From CAZCZR01 sp964503455 (lineage in GTDB: Bacteria > Bacillota > Clostridia > UBA1381), in assembly GCA_964503455.1 (NCBI GenBank), contig CAZCZR010000011.1:1-32938 (forward strand): a stretch of DNA of 32,938 nt, given 5' to 3'. Below are positions 15,104-23,270 of the stretch, in pieces. The notes beneath the pieces were generated by a model, which saw only the letters and a list, made by a program, of their open reading frames with translations, searched no databases and was not told where the DNA came from. Position numbers and translations under genes: made by a program. Each line of letters begins with the position of its first letter. Position 1 is the stretch's first letter.

Positions 15104-17008
15104 TTGGCGATTGAAAAAATGGTCGCAGTGACGATTGCCGCAAGGATCGAAAATTTCGACAGCGCAGTTGAAAAGTATGTCTATAACCGTGATATACATC
15201 TGGAAAACGCGATGAGCGTTTTGCAGGATAGGCGGGGCATAAAGGCGTTTGACGATGTAGGTCAGTACGACAGCGTTATTAAAACGGCTGAGGACATTAT
15301 GAATTTCGCCGGCATAAGCGCGGACGAGAAGCCCGCGGAAAACATGAGCATTGACGAGATGGAGGCTTTCTTGGAGGGCATAAACCGCCGCACGGCGGAC
15401 TTAAAGTCCGAGCTGGAAGCAGTCAGGTCGGAGATAAGCTCAACGGAGGAGATAAAAAAACGCCTTGAGACCGTAAAGGACATAAACATAGATCTGTCGG
15501 GACTTTTGAATATGCAGTTCATAGCCACGCGCTTCGGACACATCCCCAAAGGCGGCTACAGAACGCTTACGACATACCTTGAGCATATCGATGCGCTGTT
15601 TGTAAAGACGTCGGAGGATCAGGACGGCGTATGGGGATTTTACTTTGCGCCGAGGGTGAACGCGAAAAGAGCGGATGATGTGTTCAATTCGCTTTACTTT
15701 GAACGCGTTATGCTCCCGAAGGAGCTTAAGGGAAACCCCAAGCAGATGAAGCAGAGCCTTGATAAAAAAGAAACGGAGCTTTCCGCCCAGGCTCAGACGC
15801 TTGAAAAGAGTATGCGCGATGTCTTTATAGACTCAAAGGAAAAGATCGCGGGTATTTACAATACGGCGAAAAAATACCGCCAGTTTTCGACAATACGAAA
15901 AAACGCGGTTCATTCAAAGGAGTTTTTCTATGTTGTCGGCTGGATGAGCAGACGCGACGCGCAAAAGCTTGAAGCGGATGCCGGAAACGACCCGTCGATA
16001 GTTCTGTATCTTGAAAACGCGGAGGACGTAAAACGAATGACGCCGCCTACGAAGCTTAAAAATCCGCGGCTTTTCAGACCGTTTGAGTTCTTTGTGAAAA
16101 TGTACGGCTTGCCGAGCTACAAGGAGGCGGATCCGACGCCGCTGATGGCGGTAACGTACTTCCTGTTTTTCGGAATGATGTTCGGAGATGTGGGACAGAG
16201 CGTGGTACTCGGAGTGATAGGCTTCATACTGTACAAGGTAAAGAAATGGGATCTGTGCGGCATAATAGCCGCCGTCGGAGTATCGGGAACGATATTCGGC
16301 TTTATATACGGCAGCGTGTTCGGAAACGAAACGCTCTTGGAAAACGTAAGGATATTGAATCCGATGGACTCTATCTGGACACTGCTTTTAGGCACCATAG
16401 CCATGGGTATTTTCATCATAATGCTCGGCATATGTATAAATATATTCAACCAGTGGCGCGCGGGCAATAAAGGCGAGATGCTGTTCGGACATAACGGAGT
16501 GGCGGGACTGCTGTTTTACGCCTCGCTTATGGCGATAGCGATACCGGCGGTGCCGGCGATGCTTTTCAAGTCGGAGCCGCTGTATAAGGCGCCGACAGGG
16601 ATACTTGCGATTGTGATGATAGCGGCACTTTTGTGTATGTTCTTTGAGCAGCCGCTGTCGCTTTTGGCGGACGGAAGAAAGAAGGAGATAAAGCTCGGCG
16701 GAATGTTCTTTGTCGAAAGCTTTTTCGAGCTGTTTGAAGTGCTTTTGAGCTTTTTTTCCAACACGATCTCGTTTTTGAGAATAGGCGCATTCGCCATAGT
16801 TCATGCCGGAATGATGATGGCTGTCAGCGTTTTGGCGGGCGACGGAGGCGTCGGCACCGTTATAGTGCAGGTGCTGGGCAACATTCTTGTCATGGTGCTT
16901 GAGGGACTTATAGTCGGCATACAGGTGCTTAGGCTTGAATATTATGAAATGTTCAGCCGCTATTTTGAAGGATCGGGAAAACCGTTCAAGTCACTGAGAG
17001 CAGAGTAG
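15104..17008 (+). CDS. ntpI: V-type ATPase subunit I (membrane stator, a-type)
   Basis: The 634-aa stator subunit has a soluble N-terminal half with a coiled coil (MEAFLEGINRRTADLKSELEAV and IKKRLETVKD) and a C-terminal membrane half starting near residue 345 (TPLMAVTYFLFFGMMFGDVGQS). It provides the ion half-channels. The essential Arg is probably R559 in SFLRIGAFAIVHAG, which faces the c-subunit Glu. The start is a TTG with AAGGAGGGAG 7-8 nt upstream; the sequence AIEKMVAVTI follows directly, the usual family N-terminus. Length is normal. Confidence 0.95.
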   Translation: MAIEKMVAVTIAARIENFDSAVEKYVYNRDIHLENAMSVLQDRRGIKAFDDVGQYDSVIKTAEDIMNFAGISADEKPAENMSIDEMEAFLEGINRRTADLKSELEAVRSEISSTEEIKKRLETVKDINIDLSGLLNMQFIATRFGHIPKGGYRTLTTYLEHIDALFVKTSEDQDGVWGFYFAPRVNAKRADDVFNSLYFERVMLPKELKGNPKQMKQSLDKKETELSAQAQTLEKSMRDVFIDSKEKIAGIYNTAKKYRQFSTIRKNAVHSKEFFYVVGWMSRRDAQKLEADAGNDPSIVLYLENAEDVKRMTPPTKLKNPRLFRPFEFFVKMYGLPSYKEADPTPLMAVTYFLFFGMMFGDVGQSVVLGVIGFILYKVKKWDLCGIIAAVGVSGTIFGFIYGSVFGNETLLENVRILNPMDSIWTLLLGTIAMGIFIIMLGICINIFNQWRAGNKGEMLFGHNGVAGLLFYASLMAIAIPAVPAMLFKSEPLYKAPTGILAIVMIAALLCMFFEQPLSLLADGRKKEIKLGGMFFVESFFELFEVLLSFFSNTISFLRIGAFAIVHAGMMMAVSVLAGDGGVGTVIVQVLGNILVMVLEGLIVGIQVLRLEYYEMFSRYFEGSGKPFKSLRAE

Positions 17009-17024
17009 ATCTTTAATAAAAAAT

Positions 17025-17052
17025 ACAATGGGTGAATCACAATGGGTGAATC
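17025..17052 (+). repeat. 14-bp tandem duplication in front of the ATPase K gene
   Basis: ACAATGGGTGAATC occurs twice head to tail, directly upstream of the AGGAGG of subunit K. It looks like a recent slippage duplication in the leader. Confidence 0.8.
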
Positions 17053-17067
17053 AAGGAGGAAATGAAA

Positions 17068-17478
17068 ATGTTAATGTATATTTTGTTCGCGCTTGCGGCT
17101 GTAAGCGTTGCTGTGCCGCTGATAATGCATAAGAAATACAACAAAAGCGGAAAGAAGTGCCTTTTGGCGAATGCGGCGGGATTTTTCTCGACCTTCGGAC
17201 TCGGCGTGCTGTACGCTGCGGGAATGACGGTAACGGCGTTTGCCGCTCCCGAAACGGGGATGACCGTCGGAGAAGGACTTAAGTACATAGGCGCGGGACT
17301 GTCGATAGGTCTTGCGGGCATAGGCGGAGGTATCGCCGTCGCGTCTGCTGCGGCTGCCGCTATAGGCGCCATGAGCGAGAACGAGAGCATTATGGGTAAG
17401 ACGCTTATCTTCGTTGCTCTTGCCGAAGGTATAGCTCTTTACGGTCTGGTAATTGCAATAATGATACTGAACGGTTAA
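17068..17478 (+). CDS. ntpK: V-type ATPase subunit K (c-ring proteolipid)
   Basis: The c-ring subunit that carries ions across the membrane. From the start at 17068 (AGGAGG 8 nt upstream; the ATG six bases earlier is too close) it has 136 aa and about four hydrophobic segments. The last two form the recognisable c-hairpin: GEGLKYIGAGLSIGLAGIGGG and LIFVALAEGIALYGLVIAIM, with the ion-carrying Glu in ALAEG. The first two (MYILFALAAVSVAVPLIM and AAGFFSTFGLGVLYAAGM) lack a carboxylate, as in V-type proteolipids with one active hairpin. The Gln and Ser/Thr that accompany Glu in sodium-specific rings are not seen, so proton use is more likely; that is inference. Confidence 0.93.
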   Translation: MLMYILFALAAVSVAVPLIMHKKYNKSGKKCLLANAAGFFSTFGLGVLYAAGMTVTAFAAPETGMTVGEGLKYIGAGLSIGLAGIGGGIAVASAAAAAIGAMSENESIMGKTLIFVALAEGIALYGLVIAIMILNG

Positions 17479-17524
17479 TTAACGCGAAAAATAAGCGGCG
17501 CATCCCGTACATTTTCGGAGCTTG

Positions 17525-17670
17525 AAGCATACGCATACATCTGCGCTCCCAAAATGCACAATCTGTATGCTTGGGCGTTTGTTCGCAAGCGAACACGCCT
17601 GCAGCTTGCAAAGCAAGCCGCTTGAATTGCTTTTTTTCACGTTGCGGATTTTAGCCGCCTAAAAGGCGGT
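17525..17670 (+). promoter_or_regulatory. Hairpin-dense spacer between ATPase K and F genes
   Basis: Four successive inverted repeats fill this spacer. They are AAGCATAC/GTATGCTT (17525-17532 and 17565-17572), GGCG-TT-TGTTCGC/GCGAACA-CGCC (17574-17599), an alternative pair at 17604-17637, and GCCGCCT/AGGCGGT (17654-17670) immediately before the subunit F ribosome site. Most other genes of the operon are separated by only a few to about 50 nt. The spacer probably shapes expression or RNA processing between K and F. Confidence 0.65.
17608..17637 (+). terminator. Possible partial terminator after subunit K
   Basis: GCAA-AG-CAAG pairs with CTTG-AA-TTGC around a 3-nt loop and is followed directly by seven T (17631-17637). 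It competes with a second hairpin, GCTTGC-AAA-GCAAGC (17604-17618). Leaky termination here would yield extra transcripts for the c-subunit, which is needed in many copies. Confidence 0.55.
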
Positions 17671-17683
17671 GTGGAGTATTATC

Positions 17684-17992
17684 ATGAAAATGTTTTTGAT
17701 AAGCGACAATGTGGATACGCTTGTCGGAATGAGACTTGCGGGCGTTGAGGGCGTTGTCGCGCATACGAGCGGCGAGGTCATGGACGCTGTGTCGGGAGTG
17801 CTTGAGGACAAGGATACGGGAATACTGCTTTTTACCGAAAAGGCGGCGGCCCTTATAGGCGATAAAATCGGAGAAATGAAGCTTGCGATGAATACTCCGC
17901 TTATAGTCGAGATCCCCGACAGACACGGCAGCCGCGATATTGCAAACAGCATCAACAGTATGGTGCATGAGTCCATAGGCTTGAAGCTGTAA
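17684..17992 (+). CDS. V-type ATPase subunit F
   Basis: Subunit F is part of the central rotor stalk. The 102-aa protein has the compact alpha/beta pattern of the family: MFLISDNVDTLVGMRLAGVEGVV, DTGILLFTEKAAALI, TPLIVEIPDRHG. The ATG at 17684 is preceded by GTGGAG 7 nt away; an in-frame GTG at 17669 overlaps the upstream hairpin and is unlikely. The gene follows the structured spacer after subunit K, and its stop overlaps the first possible ATG of subunit E. In Enterococcus this subunit is named NtpG, so I give no symbol. Confidence 0.92.
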   Translation: MKMFLISDNVDTLVGMRLAGVEGVVAHTSGEVMDAVSGVLEDKDTGILLFTEKAAALIGDKIGEMKLAMNTPLIVEIPDRHGSRDIANSINSMVHESIGLKL

Positions 17993-18006
17993 TGGAGGAT
18001 AAGGAA

Positions 18007-18603
18007 ATGGATCAGCTTTTAAATGAAAAAATCAACAGATTTTCCGCTATAATATCGGATGAAGCCAACAGAGAGCGCGAGGAGATCGAAACGAAGCTCG
18101 GCGCTGAAAAGGAAAAGCGTCTTTCGGCAAAGGAGAACGAGTATCTTCAGGAGGCTTACGAAACCATTCAGGCTGATGTGGAGCTTGTAAAAAAGACCGA
18201 CAACGCAAAGGTGCTTCAGGAAGAGATAAAGGCGCGCAGGGAGCTGCTTCGCAAGCGTGAGGAGATAATAGACAATGTATTCTCCGATGTGCGCGAAAGA
18301 ATAGACGCCTTTCGGCAAACCGGCGAATACGGCGAATGGCTTGTTAAAAAGACAAAGGACGCCGTTGACGAGATAGGCGGCGGAAGCGTTACGGTATACG
18401 TTGTTCCGGAGGATATGAAGTATGCGAAAAAGCTTGCCAAAGCCGCCAAAAACGTAACCGTCGAGGAAACCGATGAAGAAGGCTTTATCGGCGGAGTCAA
18501 GGTGAAAAGCCTTGAAAAGCGCGTCACGGCGGACTATTCTCTCGGCGGACTTTTAAGCGAGCAGCGCGAGGGATTTTTACAGACGAGCGGTCTTGCGCTG
18601 TGA
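18007..18603 (+). CDS. ntpE: V-type ATPase subunit E (peripheral stalk)
   Basis: Subunit E forms the peripheral stalk with G/H. The first 110 residues are a charged coiled coil (NREREEIETKLGAEKEKRLSA, ARRELLRKREEIIDNVFSDVRER), followed by the globular C-terminal domain ending in TDEEGFIGGVKVKSLEKR and the YSLGGLLSEQRE region typical of the family. The ATG at 18007 has GGAGG 8 nt upstream and gives 198 aa. An ATG at 17992 overlaps the F stop by one base but has no ribosome site, so I prefer the inner start. Confidence 0.93.
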   Translation: MDQLLNEKINRFSAIISDEANREREEIETKLGAEKEKRLSAKENEYLQEAYETIQADVELVKKTDNAKVLQEEIKARRELLRKREEIIDNVFSDVRERIDAFRQTGEYGEWLVKKTKDAVDEIGGGSVTVYVVPEDMKYAKKLAKAAKNVTVEETDEEGFIGGVKVKSLEKRVTADYSLGGLLSEQREGFLQTSGLAL

Positions 18604-18657
18604 TTGCGCGGCAGGGCGATGCCCTTACTGAATTAAATTTAAGAAGGTGAAAAGATA

Positions 18658-20427
18658 ATGCTGACAACACAAGGTGTTATTTACGGCATAAACGGACCTG
18701 TCGTCAAGGTGAAGGGTTCGGACGCTTTCAGTATACAGGAAATGGTATACGTCGGAGACGAAAGCCTCATCGGAGAGGTAATAGGCATTGACGGCGATAC
18801 CACTATTATACAGGTCTATGAGGAAACGTCGGGTCTTAAAGTGGGCGAGAAGGTGCGCGGCACGGCGAATCCCTTGTCGGTGACTCTCGCGCCGGGAATA
18901 CTTCAAAATATTTTCGACGGCATAGAGCGTCCGCTGACGGTTATAAACAAAAAATGCGGCGCGTTTATAGAAAAGGGCGTCGAGGTAAGTCCTCTCGACG
19001 AGGATAAGCTGTGGGACACTACGGTAACGGTAAAGGCGGGCGACCGTGTTTTTAGCGGCGATATTATAGCGACCGTCCCCGAAACAGCGCTTATTGAGCA
19101 TAAGGTCATGGTGCCTCCGGGGATTGAGGGTACGGTCATAAGCGCCGCCTCGGACGGAAAGCACAAAATATCCGACGTTATCGCCAGAGTAAAAACGGAG
19201 TCCGGCGAAAAGGATATTACCATAAAGCAGGAATGGCCGATTAAAAAGGCGCGTCCTTATACGGAGCGTCAGCCCATATCACGTCCGCTTATAACGGGAC
19301 AGAGAGTCATAGACACGCTGTTTCCGCTTGCGAAGGGCGGCGCCGCCGCGATACCGGGCGGTTTCGGAACGGGCAAGACCATGACACAGCATCAGCTTGC
19401 GAAGTGGTGCGACGCGGATATAATCGTGTATATCGGCTGCGGAGAGCGCGGCAACGAGATGACGCAGGTGCTTGAAGAATTTTCCGAGCTTATAGACCCG
19501 AAGTCCAATCATCCGCTGCTTGACAGAACGGTGCTTATAGCGAACACATCCAATATGCCTGTGGCGGCGCGTGAGGCGAGCATTTACACGGGCGTTACCA
19601 TAGCGGAATATTACCGTGACATGGGTTATCATGTGGCGCTTATGGCGGATTCCACTTCAAGATGGGCGGAGGCATTGAGAGAAATATCGGGGCGTCTTGA
19701 GGAGATGCCCGCGGAGGAAGGCTTTCCGGCGTATCTTGCCTCAAGGCTGTCGGCGTTTTATGAAAGAGCCGGTTATGTCACGACTCTCGGAAACAGAGAG
19801 GGCTCTGTGTCGCTTATAGGCGCGGTATCGCCTCAGGGCGGAGATTTTTCCGAGCCTGTCACACAGAATACAAAGCGCTTTACAAGGTGTTTCTGGGCGC
19901 TTGACAAAAGCCTTGCATACTCGCGTCACTATCCGGCGATCAACTGGCTGAACAGTTATTCGGAGTATATCGACGAGCTGGAGCCGTGGTACGCCGAAAA
20001 CGCGGCGAAGGACTTTATGAAAAAGAGAAACCGCATTATGGCTATCCTGCAGGAGGAAAGCAGCCTGATGGAGATAGTAAAGCTTATAGGCGCGGACGTC
20101 CTGCCGGAAAATCAGAAGGCTGTGCTTGAGATCGCAAAGACCATACGTCTGGGATTTTTGCAGCAGAACGCCTTCCATAAAGACGATACATATGTTCCGC
20201 TTGATAAGCAGTACAGAATGATGAATGTGATACTTCTTCTGGATTCAAGAGTCAGCGAGCTTTTGGAGCGGGGAGTGGTGCTTTCGAAGATAACCGCGAC
20301 CGGCATTTTTGAGGAAGTGTCCAGAATAAAATACACTATAGCCAATGACCGTCCGGAGCTGTTTGACGCTCTTGAAAAGAAGATAAACGACACAATGGAC
20401 GATCTGGCGAAGGTAAAGGAGGATTAA
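18658..20427 (+). CDS. ntpA: V-type ATPase catalytic subunit A
   Basis: The 589-aa catalytic subunit. The Walker A motif is GGFGTGKT at residues 234-241, and GCGERGNEM around 261-268 carries the catalytic Glu263. The non-homologous insert typical of V-type A subunits lies before the P-loop (KVMVPPGIEGTV), and ADSTSRWAEALREISGRLEEMPAEEGFPAYL is the conserved nucleotide-domain block. AAGGTG precedes the ATG. It is followed by subunit B four bases later. Length and motifs are complete, so the enzyme should be active. Confidence 0.97.
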   Translation: MLTTQGVIYGINGPVVKVKGSDAFSIQEMVYVGDESLIGEVIGIDGDTTIIQVYEETSGLKVGEKVRGTANPLSVTLAPGILQNIFDGIERPLTVINKKCGAFIEKGVEVSPLDEDKLWDTTVTVKAGDRVFSGDIIATVPETALIEHKVMVPPGIEGTVISAASDGKHKISDVIARVKTESGEKDITIKQEWPIKKARPYTERQPISRPLITGQRVIDTLFPLAKGGAAAIPGGFGTGKTMTQHQLAKWCDADIIVYIGCGERGNEMTQVLEEFSELIDPKSNHPLLDRTVLIANTSNMPVAAREASIYTGVTIAEYYRDMGYHVALMADSTSRWAEALREISGRLEEMPAEEGFPAYLASRLSAFYERAGYVTTLGNREGSVSLIGAVSPQGGDFSEPVTQNTKRFTRCFWALDKSLAYSRHYPAINWLNSYSEYIDELEPWYAENAAKDFMKKRNRIMAILQEESSLMEIVKLIGADVLPENQKAVLEIAKTIRLGFLQQNAFHKDDTYVPLDKQYRMMNVILLLDSRVSELLERGVVLSKITATGIFEEVSRIKYTIANDRPELFDALEKKINDTMDDLAKVKED

Positions 20428-20431
20428 GACT

Positions 20432-21820
20432 ATGGCTGTCGAATATACAGGTCTTAATGACATCCGCGGACCTTTGGCTGTGATAGAGGGCGTAAACGGC
20501 GCCTTCTATGATGAAATGGTGACGATGACGCTTACAAACGGAGAGAAGCGTCTGGGAAAGATAATAGAGCTTGAGGGCGATAAGGCAGTTATACAGGTGT
20601 TCGAGGGAACATCGGGACTGTCGCTTTCAAACACGTCCACAAGGCTTATGGGCAAGCCGATGAAGCTTCCGCTTTCAAAGGAAATGCTCGGAAGAACGCT
20701 TGACGGCGCGGGCAGACCCATAGACGGTCTCGGCGAATATTTTGCCGATGAGGTGCGCGATATAAACGGCACGGCGATAAATCCGGTGTCGAGAGTGTAC
20801 CCGAACAACTTTATACAGACGGGTATTTCCTCGATAGACTGTCTTGCCACTTTAATAAGAGGTCAGAAGCTGCCGATATTCTCCGGCGACGGTATGCCGC
20901 ACGACAACCTTGCGGTCCAGATAGCGCGCCAAGCGAAGATAGCCGATCCTGACGATCCCGACGCGTCGGAAAAGTTCGCGATAGTGTTTGCCGCCATGGG
21001 CGTAAAGCACGATGTGGCGAATTATTTCAGAAAGTCCTTTGAGGAAAGCGGCGTTTTGGGCAGAGTCGTTATGTTTTTGAATCTGTCAAACGACCCTGTG
21101 GTTGAGAGAATAATAACTCCGCGCTGCGCTTTGACGGCTGCCGAGTACCTTGCTTTCAAGCATGATATGCACGTGCTTGTAATACTGACGGATATGACGT
21201 CATATGCCGAGGCGCTTCGCGAGGTGTCCTCGTCAAAAGGAGAGATCCCCTCAAGAAAGGGCTTCCCCGGCTATCTTTATTCCGACCTTGCGTCGCTTTA
21301 CGAGAGAGCCGGCATAATAAAGGATGCGAAAGGCTCGGTTACGCAGGTGCCGATACTCACAATGCCGAACGATGATATAACTCACCCCGTACCCGATCTT
21401 ACCGGCTACATTACCGAGGGTCAGATAGTTCTGGGGCGCGATCTGTCCCTGAGGGGAGTTTATCCGCCGGTGTCTATACTTCCGTCGCTGTCGCGTCTTA
21501 TGAAGGACGGCATAGGCAAAGGCTTCACGAGAGAGGACCATGCGGAGCTGTCGAACCAGCTGTTCGCGGCGTATTCGCGGTTTGAGGACGCAAAGAGCCT
21601 TGCCTCGGTAATAGGCGAGGATGAGCTTTCCGCCATAGATAAAAAATATCTTGAGTTCGGCAAGCGCTTTGACAGGGAATTTCTCACCCAGGACAAATAC
21701 GCCAACAGAACCATAGGAGCCACGCTCGACCTCGGCTGGAGAATGTTGGGAATTCTTCCGAGAAGCGAGCTTGACAGAGTGTCCGATGAGATACTCGATA
21801 AATATTATAAGGCGGAGTAA
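20432..21820 (+). CDS. ntpB: V-type ATPase regulatory subunit B
   Basis: The 462-aa non-catalytic nucleotide-binding subunit that alternates with A in the A3B3 head. It has SSIDCLATLIRGQKLPIFSGDGMPHDNLAVQIARQA in place of a P-loop, as expected for B, followed by TDMTSYAEALREVSSSKGEIPSRKGFPGYLYSDLASLYERAG, the conserved interface segment. The ribosome site GGAGG lies in the last codons of subunit A, so translation of A and B is probably coupled in near-equal amounts. Confidence 0.97.
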   Translation: MAVEYTGLNDIRGPLAVIEGVNGAFYDEMVTMTLTNGEKRLGKIIELEGDKAVIQVFEGTSGLSLSNTSTRLMGKPMKLPLSKEMLGRTLDGAGRPIDGLGEYFADEVRDINGTAINPVSRVYPNNFIQTGISSIDCLATLIRGQKLPIFSGDGMPHDNLAVQIARQAKIADPDDPDASEKFAIVFAAMGVKHDVANYFRKSFEESGVLGRVVMFLNLSNDPVVERIITPRCALTAAEYLAFKHDMHVLVILTDMTSYAEALREVSSSKGEIPSRKGFPGYLYSDLASLYERAGIIKDAKGSVTQVPILTMPNDDITHPVPDLTGYITEGQIVLGRDLSLRGVYPPVSILPSLSRLMKDGIGKGFTREDHAELSNQLFAAYSRFEDAKSLASVIGEDELSAIDKKYLEFGKRFDREFLTQDKYANRTIGATLDLGWRMLGILPRSELDRVSDEILDKYYKAE

Positions 21821-21844
21821 GGCATTGGAGGGAGGTGTTTTGCC

Positions 21845-22456
21845 GTGGCACTTAACATGGCGCCGACAAAGGGCAATCTGATGACGGCGAAAAACACACT
21901 GCGGCTTTCCAAGCAGGGCTATGAGATGCTTGACAAAAAGCGCAACATCCTTATACGCGAGATGATGCAGCTGATAGAAGAGGCAAAATCCGTAGAGGAG
22001 AGCATAGAAAAGACGTTCTCCGCCGCATATCGGGCGCTTGAAACGGCGAACGTCATAATGGGTCTTGACGAGGTGGAGAACTACGCGCATACCGCAGTGA
22101 TTGAAAAGGGCATTGACATTGACTTAAGAAGCGTAATGGGCGTTGAGCTGCCTGTGGTGAAGCTTGCGCAGACGGACGCGAAACCGATGTACAGCTTTTA
22201 TTCCACGACCTCCGCGCTTGACGAGGCGGGCATGAAATTCAATGAGGTGAAGGAGCTTACGGCAAGGCTTGCGGAGATAGAAAACTCGGTATACCGTCTT
22301 GCGATCAACATCCAGAAAACTCAAAAACGCGCCAACGCGCTTGAAAACATTACCATACCCATGTATGAGGAGCTTACAAAGAGCATCCAAAACGCTTTGG
22401 AGGAAAAGGACAGAGAGGAACACTCCCGTCTGAAAATGATAAAAAAGACGCACTGA
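21845..22456 (+). CDS. ntpD: V-type ATPase subunit D (rotor axle)
   Basis: Subunit D forms the long antiparallel coiled coil that turns inside the A3B3 head. The 203-aa protein opens with the conserved NMAPTKGNLMTAKNTLRLSKQGYEMLDKKRNILIREM and closes with IQKTQKRANALENITIPMYE, the two helices of the axle. The start is a GTG with GGAGGTG 7 nt upstream. It is the last gene of the operon, with hairpins and a terminator downstream. Confidence 0.96.
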   Translation: MALNMAPTKGNLMTAKNTLRLSKQGYEMLDKKRNILIREMMQLIEEAKSVEESIEKTFSAAYRALETANVIMGLDEVENYAHTAVIEKGIDIDLRSVMGVELPVVKLAQTDAKPMYSFYSTTSALDEAGMKFNEVKELTARLAEIENSVYRLAINIQKTQKRANALENITIPMYEELTKSIQNALEEKDREEHSRLKMIKKTH

Positions 22457-22461
22457 CAATA

Positions 22462-22482
22462 TGCGTTATCGCTCATAACGCA
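22462..22482 (+). other. Perfect hairpin downstream of subunit D
   Basis: TGCGTTAT (22462-22469) and ATAACGCA (22475-22482) form an 8-bp stem with a 5-nt loop. There is no U-run; it may protect the 3' end of the ATPase transcript. Confidence 0.55.
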
Positions 22483-22496
22483 GTCATGGCGGACAA

Positions 22497-22546
22497 AAGC
22501 CGGTATATCTCAAAATCGGAGGGATATGCCGGTTTTCATTATTTTT
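22497..22546 (+). terminator. Terminator of the V-type ATPase operon
   Basis: AAGCCGGTATATC (22497-22509) pairs with GATATGCCGGTTT (22523-22535) with two wobble pairs, followed by a T-rich run ending in ATTTTT. It ends the operon before the hisH promoter. Confidence 0.85.
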
Positions 22547-22556
22547 ACCAAAATAC

Positions 22557-22585
22557 TTGAATTATGCAAACGACTATGATATAAT
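22557..22585 (+). promoter_or_regulatory. Sigma-A promoter of the hisH-hisF operon
   Basis: TTGAAT (22557-22562), a 17-nt spacer and TATAAT (22580-22585). Transcription should start near 22592. Confidence 0.9.
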
Positions 22586-22595
22586 CAAACATATT

Positions 22596-22613
22596 GGGAT
22601 GACAGCGCATCCC
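22596..22613 (+). promoter_or_regulatory. Hairpin at the 5' end of the hisH transcript
   Basis: GGGATG and CATCCC form a 6-bp stem with a 6-nt loop within a few bases of the predicted transcription start. Such 5' hairpins can protect mRNA from decay; that role is inference. Confidence 0.5.
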
Positions 22614-22636
22614 GTCAAGAAAGGACTGAACCGTTT

Positions 22637-23257
22637 ATGACAGCGATAATAGATTACGGCGCGGGGAATCTGCACAGCGTGAAAAACGCGCTTGATTTTC
22701 TGGGCGCGGAGTCGGTTGTTACCTCCGATCCCGACGTGATAGCGTCGGCGGACAGGGTGATACTTCCCGGCGTGGGAGCCTTCGGCGACGCCATGGAACG
22801 TCTTAGGCAAAGCGGACTTGACAATGCCATAAAAGCGGCGATAGCTTCGGGGAAACCGTTTCTGGGGATATGCCTTGGTCTGCAGCTTCTTTTTGAGCAA
22901 AGCGAGGAAAGTCCCGGAGTCAGGGGACTGGGCGTTTTCAAGGGAAGATTTGTAAAAATCCCGAAGATAGGCGACATAAAGATCCCTCATATGGGCTGGA
23001 ACAGCATAAAGGCGGCAAAGCCGAGCAAATTATTTGAAGGCATAGGCAGCGAACCGTATGTGTATTTTGTTCATTCATACTATATGCGCTGCGACGAGCC
23101 GGACGCGGTGCTTGCGAGAACGGAATACGGCACGACGCTTGATATAGCGGCGGAACGCGGCAATGTGTACGCGCTTCAGTTCCATCCGGAAAAGAGCGGC
23201 GAAACAGGAATGAAGATACTTTCCAATTTCCTGAGCATCGGCTCTGCGGACGCGTAA
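22637..23257 (+). CDS. hisH: Imidazole glycerol phosphate synthase, glutaminase subunit
   Basis: HisH releases ammonia from glutamine and channels it to HisF for histidine synthesis. The 206-aa class I amidotransferase has the nucleophile Cys79 in GICLGLQLL and the His183/Glu185 pair in QFHPEKSG, with the oxyanion loop LPGVGAFGDAM. Length is normal and the triad is complete. AAAGGA precedes the ATG. hisF follows 13 nt later; no other his gene is in view. Confidence 0.97.
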   Translation: MTAIIDYGAGNLHSVKNALDFLGAESVVTSDPDVIASADRVILPGVGAFGDAMERLRQSGLDNAIKAAIASGKPFLGICLGLQLLFEQSEESPGVRGLGVFKGRFVKIPKIGDIKIPHMGWNSIKAAKPSKLFEGIGSEPYVYFVHSYYMRCDEPDAVLARTEYGTTLDIAAERGNVYALQFHPEKSGETGMKILSNFLSIGSADA

Positions 23258-23270
23258 AGGGGGAAAAGCA

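Noticed and set aside
17028..17120. Short overlapping frame beginning in the tandem repeat before subunit K
   Set aside because: It has no ribosome site and reads out of frame into subunit K; it looks like a by-product of the duplication.
22491..22503. 13-mer GGACAAAAGCCGG, also present within the tmcAL tandem repeat
   Set aside because: Here it forms the arm of a terminator, and in tmcAL it is coding. Low-complexity similarity is the simplest reading.
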